Program-made: the position numbers and the translations under genes | Part shown: positions 58,401 to 64,000 of the stretch, one piece after another | Numbering within the stretch: position 1 is the first letter of the stretch | How the letters are laid out: each line of letters begins with the position of its first letter | Notes under the pieces: model-generated | What the model saw: only the letters and a program-made list of their open reading frames with translations | What the model was told of the DNA's origin: nothing | Databases searched by the model: none | Assembly: GCF_900496995.4 (NCBI RefSeq) | Contig: NC_044012.1 | Location: 2,852,001-2,916,000 of the forward strand | From: Aquila chrysaetos chrysaetos | Lineage: Eukaryota; Chordata; Aves; Accipitriformes; Accipitridae | Reading direction: 5' to 3' | DNA: 64,000 bases

Positions 58401-61400
58401 GTTTTGGGTTTACCAAGTCACCTTGGCCAGGCCATTCATCTTGCAGGGTAATAACAGTCCCTGGGGTGGAGCGAAGGTGTTCACCCTGGGAAGAGCAACG
58501 CGCCCTCGGTGCATCGCTTGCACCAGTGCTGGCGGCAGCACGTGAGCACAGAGAGTGCCCGAAGGCTGTGCTCAAAGCCAGGCTGTGTCGTGTCCTTTAT
58601 CATCGCTGTTCCGCGGTCTCGGTCCTGTGGGTGCCAGTTCAGCATCACTCGGTGAGGCTTTGGGGGTGATTTTTATTTTGCCCCTGTCTGTCATTTCCCC
58701 AGGCTTTGCGAGGAGAAGAAGAAATTCAACTGCAAACCTAGACTGGGTGGTACTGTCCCCTGGAAAGGATGTGCTGGGAGCAGGGTGGCTGGAGGATGGC
58801 AAAGCTGCGACCTTCCCCTGAAATAGGGCAGAAAAAAGGTCTGCCCTCATCCCCAGCTCCATTGCTTTCCATCCCAGCTCCTTGTTCCTCCCTTCCTCTC
58901 CAGACATTGGGTTTAAACACCCCATGGGTCCGTTCTGGGCTTGCACACGCCTGTCTCAGGGCAGAGCCATGCGACATCTCCCATCCCTCCCTGCCGAACT
59001 CCTCAGGGCACCGACCCACCGGTAGCCCCAGGGCTTGGAGCTGCACAAACCAACTTGGTTTTGTTCCTCTCCCAGTGCTGGCAGCAGCGTTACCCCTGGG
59101 TACCCGGGCACGGCGGGTCCCGCACCACCCGTGGTTCTCACAGTGCCCACGTGCTGGGGGGGTCGGCAGGTTTTGCCCCCTTCTTAGAGAGCTGAGATGT
59201 TGCAGAGGTTGATGCAGGTGGAGGAAGCAGCAAAACTGGGCAGTTCTCTGGTTGTGATGGGCCAGAAATGCTGGATTCAAAGGCAGATCGTGGATGAAAG
59301 CTGCTTGCACATGTATGTGCAGCTATAGGTGGATCATTCAGATCTACCCCAGCACTTCTTTTCAGTAAAAAACAGGCCTTTTCCAAGTTTCAGGGCACCG
59401 TGGGTTTCCTGTGGCATTTCCATGCGTGGCTCCAGCCAGCTCTTTCTTCATTGATGATGTTCCCAGGCTCATGTGTCCAGCAAGAAGACGTGGATTTCTC
59501 GTATGCCAGATGCCCATGGGGAATATAGATGTGCTAGAAGATGCTTGCTTGCAAGAAAGTCTGTAGTCAGCTACGCGCTACCTTGCCTGTCTGGTTGAGC
59601 TTTGTGGTTAAAGTCAGCCCAGGAACTGCAGAACCCCAAAGATGCTGAAGCTCATGATGATGCTGAAACTCGTGACGTTGTAGTAAGGCTCCCGAGCAGC
59701 CCCAAAGCCTCTTTTTATTCCAGAGCCCTTGTTAGCTCTCAAACTCGACCCAGCAGTGGCAAGCCGGGAGCGGGATCCCCCAGGCTCTGCCTGGGCAGTG
59801 GTGGGACGCGCAGCCGAGCTGATCTCCACGTGCAGATGGAGCTGAGTGCTCAGCCTGCGGGAGCTGGGGCTCTTGGTTTGTATTTTGGCTATTCCTCTCC
59901 TGGATTTGTTCCGCTAGAGCAATAACTGGGTTGTGGAGTGGGTACGGGGCTGAGTTTGAGGCTTGTTCTGTTTTTGAAGCTCTTCTGGGCTCTGTGCTGA
60001 GAACCCAACAAGCTTGGAGGCTGTGGAGATGCCTGGGAAGCCTGGGCACCCACAGCAGCTGCCAGCACCTTGAAACACCTTTTGTGGCCTTTGTTCAAGG
60101 GCAGGACTTTATCGTGAGCTGGTCAGGGAGTGGTTAAACTCTTTCTGGCCCTCTGCGAGCAGAATGTACTTACTAATGCTGCCTGCAGCCCTGGCCAAGT
60201 TTCTGCTGAGCTTTTGCAACGCTGCTTATAGCCGCTGTGAGTCCTGGGGTCTTGCTCAGCCTGCACCTCAAGTCCTCTCTCCGAAAAGGTCGTGGGATGC
60301 GTGTGCATGGAGAAGGGCACGAGGGGTGCCGGGAAAACACGGGTCAATGTGTTTCAGAGCAGTTGCTTGGGCAGTGGAGTGTGCCGAGAGCTGTGTGCGA
60401 GCTCCTGCAAACTGCTGTGTGCCGAGCAGTCCCTGACCTGCTGCTTGGAGGGGGCAGAGGCTGGTCGGGCAGCGATGCCATCTGCCTGCTGCCTGCTGTG
60501 CACATCTGGCAGAGAGCTCGGGGATGCCTCTCTGTCCCTCCTGGGCATTGGCATGGCCTGAAGCAGAGCCAGGGGCCACCATTACCCCAGTACGGTCCCG
60601 TGTTCTTTCTGGTGATGTCTGGAGAAATACGTTCTCCTGGAGGTGGTTGTCTCTGCCATGTGCTGCTGGTGTGCTGGCACTGGGTTTCTGGGGCAGGACA
60701 GACCTGCCCAGAGCCAGAGCTGATGTCTGAGCGATGCATCTTCATTTATATTTGTTTTCTAGAGCTGGAACTCCTTAATCTTCGCTATGTCTTGCTCCTG
60801 AGCGGTGTGTTGCTTGGATCAGCTTCTGCAAAGCTCTCCGTGAGCTCGGCCGTGAGCAGGATGAGTGGCAGCCCAAGGGCAGGCTGGGCACGGGAGAGGG
60901 TCGATCAGCGGCTCTGGGACGGGCTGTGCCCCCCCCCTGCATTTGCAAAGAACCAGTGGAGAAATGCTATCGTCTTCCCAAGTCACGCAGTGGGAGCAAT
61001 CTGATTGGGGTGGATACTTATAAGGATGCCCACCTGGTGGAGGAAATTCTGCAATTTCTTTAGAGGCTGCACATGAAAGGGGGCATGGGACCGTCACATG
61101 CCAAGGAGTGCCCAGCTCACAGGGTACCTGCACAAAGTCTTTTGGACGGGACTTTGTTCCGTGTCACATCTATGCGGTGCCTGCTACCTGGGCAGGTGGC
61201 TTTGTTGTCCCCTCCAATTTCCTTCCATTAAGTGCTGAACTGAGAAAATATTCTCAAAAAGCTCTGACAGCTCGGTCTGCAGATCTTGCCGCCTTCTGCT
61301 TCCAGGCACGCTCCCGAACGCGGTGCACGGGGCAAAAGCAACTTAGGGAGGGAGGCACATGCTGCAAAGCATGGCTGCGTGAAGGTCCATCGCGTGCATC

Positions 61401-63190
61401 CTCACCCGCCTCCCCTTAAATTACACCCCGGGATGGTCAGAAACGAGCTCGTGCTGGCAGCGTTGTGAGGAGGCAGCTCTGACCCCAAACCTGCAGGGCG
61501 CTGGAAGGGCTGACGGAGGAGTTCCCCTCTCCAAAAAGGGATTTTGCAGCTGCCTCGGGAGCGGGAAGGGGCCGGTGGGCGGATGGATGAAGCTCAGCGT
61601 GACCCCTGCAGCTGGAAGGGCTGGTTGGAGGGGGTCACGCCGCCGGAGGGGGGGTGTAGAGCCGGGGCTGCAGCTGGCTGGCTCCCCACGGGCACGCCGC
61701 CAGTCCCTCCTGTGCCGCAGCCTCTCGGCTGCTCCTCCAACAGCCGATGTTCTCGGCGGCTCGCTGACTGCGGCAGCGTCCTCGCGGCTCTCCCGGCACC
61801 CGGGTTTAGGTGCGTGCTGGAGGGGGGGGGACGACAGCGGGGGTTCGACTGAGGGAGGGTGGGAGAGCGAGGTGCCAGCGGAGAGGGGGAAAGAGACTGC
61901 TCGGTGTTTGGGTGCACGAGTTTCTGCAAGCCCAGGCGACTTTCCTTTTGGTTCTTTGCTGTGTCTTGGCCCCCGGGGACGTGGGTGACGGGGGCTTTTC
62001 CAGGGTGACGAGCTGTCTGGTGCTCAGCGAGGGTGCGGCGTTGTCCTTCCCGCTCTGTCCTGGGGGGTCCCAGCACCCCGCTGACCCAAAGGAGGTCAGC
62101 TTCTCCTGTAGCTGATGGGTTATTTTCCCAGCCCCTGAGCTGGGGCAGTGCTCTGTTTGGTGAAACACTTTAGATTTGGTTTCCTTCTGAACTCTTTTTT
62201 GTCTGATGAACTGGACATTGGTCCTTTGGGGTATGCTAGTCTTTGAGCCGAAAGAAATCTGGGTTTGTTTTTTTTTTTGCTCTGGGGGTAGTTGCCTGCG
62301 TCCTGGGATCAGTTCCCTCGAAGGCAGCGGGGCTGTGGCAGTGCTGCTGTCGTGCTGCCCTGGGGTTGTCACTGCTTTACCTGTGCCGCTGTCGCTGCTC
62401 CTGTGCCGTCCTGCCTTGCCCTGCGCTGGCCCCGTGCCCGGCTGCTGCAGCGGGGCCGCTCGTCCCGGGCTCGCTTCTCAGAAGGCATCGCTTGCCACCT
62501 CCCGGGGCAGAAACACGCTCGCTGAGGACATGAGTGACCCCCTGACGAAGAGGCAGCTTCAGGACAGCCCCTTCTTTGTCCCTCTGCAATCTGGGTTGGA
62601 CGCCAAAACTAACGCATCTAATTGCAATCCAGAGCCCTACGTCCACATCCCATTACAGTTTCTGTTGTGTTCAGCACCCCCCTTTCCACTCCCGGTTTAA
62701 GTCGGTGCATGTTTAACACTGGGATGCTCCACCCCAGAGATGGTCCCGTTTCCAAACGAGGTCAGGCAGACCCGTGAGCAGACAGGAGAGAAGGGAAGAG
62801 GAGGATGCTTCTGCTCTTGGAAAATCACCAGGGTGTTTGCCAGCTGCTGGCTCACGCCGGCCCAGTTTTGCCCGTGAGGCTGCGAGATGTCACATCCCAA
62901 ATGTGGCATATGGAGCTTGGGCTCAAATTATCTCTTTTCTGGGCTAAAGGATGAAAAAGCCACTTGAATGGTGCAGAAAGCACACAAGCACTGCGTGGGT
63001 TTGCTTATTCCCATGGCTAATGGAGAGCAGCCAGCTCTGCCTGCCCGCTGTGTCCCTGTCCTGTCCATCCCTCCTGCTGATGGGCATCCAGGGGACATCG
63101 TAGGTGGTGGTCTGCGTTCTCCTTGCCCAAGATCCATGGTGATAGTTCCCCGGGGCCCTGTCCTCACTCTTGTCCTCCCCCTGTCTTTCA
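55465..63190. other. GC-rich DNA upstream of the KIAA0513 ATG exon
   Basis: If the island at 55 kb is the KIAA0513 start, this is its intron 1. CpG-rich patches occur near 56.6-57.6 and 61.55-61.88 kb and could equally be promoters. Long open frames here, up to about 350 codons at 56584-57642, have no recognised domain and reflect composition. No transposon is recognised. Confidence 0.5.
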
Positions 63191-63191
63191 G

Positions 63192-63348
63192 ATGTCCTGC
63201 GGTAACCCGTCCCCCCACAGAAGGGTCTGCCTGCCGTAGCCAGCCCGTCCTCCCAGGCATCCTGCCGGCGATGGCCTCGACGCCCCAGTGAGGGGTGAAA
63301 GGACGAGGAGCGAGTCCCCCCAACACCGCCACGTCCCCCGGGAGAGCC
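63192..63348 (+). other. KIAA0513: KIAA0513 5' UTR part of the first coding exon, with two uORFs
   Basis: A strong acceptor (pyrimidine tract CCTCCCCCTGTCTTTCAG) ends at 63191. A second possible AG is at 63219-63220. Two short upstream frames begin with ATG: 63192-63239 (15 codons plus stop) and 63271-63291 (MASTPQ, in a good context GGCGATGG). Both end before the main ATG and could damp its translation. Confidence 0.6.
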
Positions 63349-63686
63349 ATGGAGGCCCCCCTGGATGTGCCCGTAGGAAACCTCATCGACTTCGATGCCG
63401 AAACGCCCACCTGCGTCCCCCCGGAGCCCTCTCCTCCCGCTGCCCCCAGCGGCAACGGGCACCTGGGGGATGCGGGGGACGTGGCCGGGGAGGAGAGCGA
63501 TGCCACCGAGTCGGCGGACAGCGAGAACGACATGGGTGATTCTCCCAGGCGCTGGAGCGGCTACCGCCGCTCCTCCTCCAACGAGTCCTTCTCCTCCAGC
63601 CAGAGCACCGAGTCGGCCCGGGACGAGGCGACGGCCGAGCGCCGGGAATTCATGCGGCACTACGTGGAGAAGATCTTCACCGGGGG
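63349..63686 (+). CDS. KIAA0513: KIAA0513, first coding exon (N-terminus)
   Basis: The exon encodes 112 residues plus two bases and ends at donor [24 protein letters not shown] resembles human KIAA0513 METPEVPVGSLIDFGPE. The block [15 protein letters not shown], the serine-rich [17 protein letters not shown] and [15 protein letters not shown] match the human protein, differing by a few residues. KIAA0513 is a poorly characterised cytoplasmic protein, best studied in brain, whose C-terminal SBF2-like region lies beyond the window. The N-terminal part here is acidic and serine-rich, probably disordered and phosphorylated, leading into the first helix. The ATG has a strong context (GAGCCATGG) and is the first ATG in this frame. 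The gene runs rightwards off the window. Confidence 0.9.
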
Positions 63687-64000
63687 GTGAGCGAGCGGGG
63701 CTGGCGAGCGCTGCTGAGCCTGCCGCTGGGGGGATATCCCTCGGGATGGGATCTGGATGCTTTCCCGCTCCGGGAGCATCGGTTTGTGTCCTTGCCCGCG
63801 CTTGGCTAACGCAGCTTGTTGCTCCCGGCCATAACGCGGCATCGGAGCTAAGGGGGGGATGCGGGCTCTGACTTGCACCCCTCTCTTGGGCACGTCCCGG
63901 CTCATCTTCCACCCCCAGCTTCCCTCCCCTCTTCTTTTTCCCTCTTCCCATACCAGGGGCTCACCATGCCGGGGGTCTTGCCGTGCCGGGGGTCTCCAGC
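63687..64000 (+). other. KIAA0513: KIAA0513 intron after the first coding exon (partial)
   Basis: GC-rich intron sequence from donor GTGAGC to the window edge. No further exon was recognised. Confidence 0.8.

Noticed and set aside
63288-63348. Upstream in-frame extension of KIAA0513 from 63295
   Set aside because: That position is GTG, not ATG. The ATG at 63349 has a strong context and aligns with the known N-terminus.

Overview
This is vertebrate nuclear DNA, almost certainly from a bird. Small introns, a CR1 LINE relic, a GC-rich right half full of G-runs, and a solo LTR of a kind I know from neoavian birds all fit. The recognisable genes belong to the segment corresponding to human 16q24, which is chicken chromosome 11 territory. 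No bacterial or organellar genes are present.

Layout. At the left edge, on the minus strand, lies the first coding exon of MAP1LC3B (964-1003) in its CpG island, with the start of its intron 1 running off the window. About 250 bp beyond that start codon is a 51-bp minisatellite of 24 complete copies (1251-2474). The next 7 kb is intergenic, with an old CR1 fragment and MIR-like SINE relics. An elongator tRNA-Met(CAT) gene (9521-9593) sits at the edge of the FBXO31 CpG island. FBXO31 then occupies about 10.0-33.8 kb on the plus strand, divergent from MAP1LC3B. All ten of its coding exons can be placed with consensus splice sites, phase continuity and a poly(A) signal. One of them is a symmetric 87-nt cassette exon absent from the canonical human protein as I know it. 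Intron 1 holds a 1155-bp solo LTR with a 5-bp target duplication.

From about 33.9 to 63.2 kb I recognise no protein-coding gene. The left part is ordinary intron-like sequence. From about 42 kb the base composition shifts to very GC-rich DNA, interrupted by short AT-rich islands dense in TAAT-core sites that look like conserved regulatory elements. A CpG island near 55 kb with a consensus splice donor is a candidate non-coding first exon for the next gene. At the right end (63192-63686, plus strand) is the first coding exon of KIAA0513, with two short uORFs before its ATG.

FBXO31 is the substrate receptor of an SCF ubiquitin ligase and MAP1LC3B is an autophagosome ubiquitin-like protein. They are neighbours but not known to act in one pathway. 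The order FBXO31 then KIAA0513, both on the same strand, differs from the human map, where FOX genes and others lie between them, so the window spans a synteny breakpoint. The features most worth a second look are the FBXO31 cassette exon, the minisatellite beside the LC3B promoter whose variation is mostly CpG decay, and the AT-rich island cluster upstream of KIAA0513. I did not find a convincing wholly new biological system.
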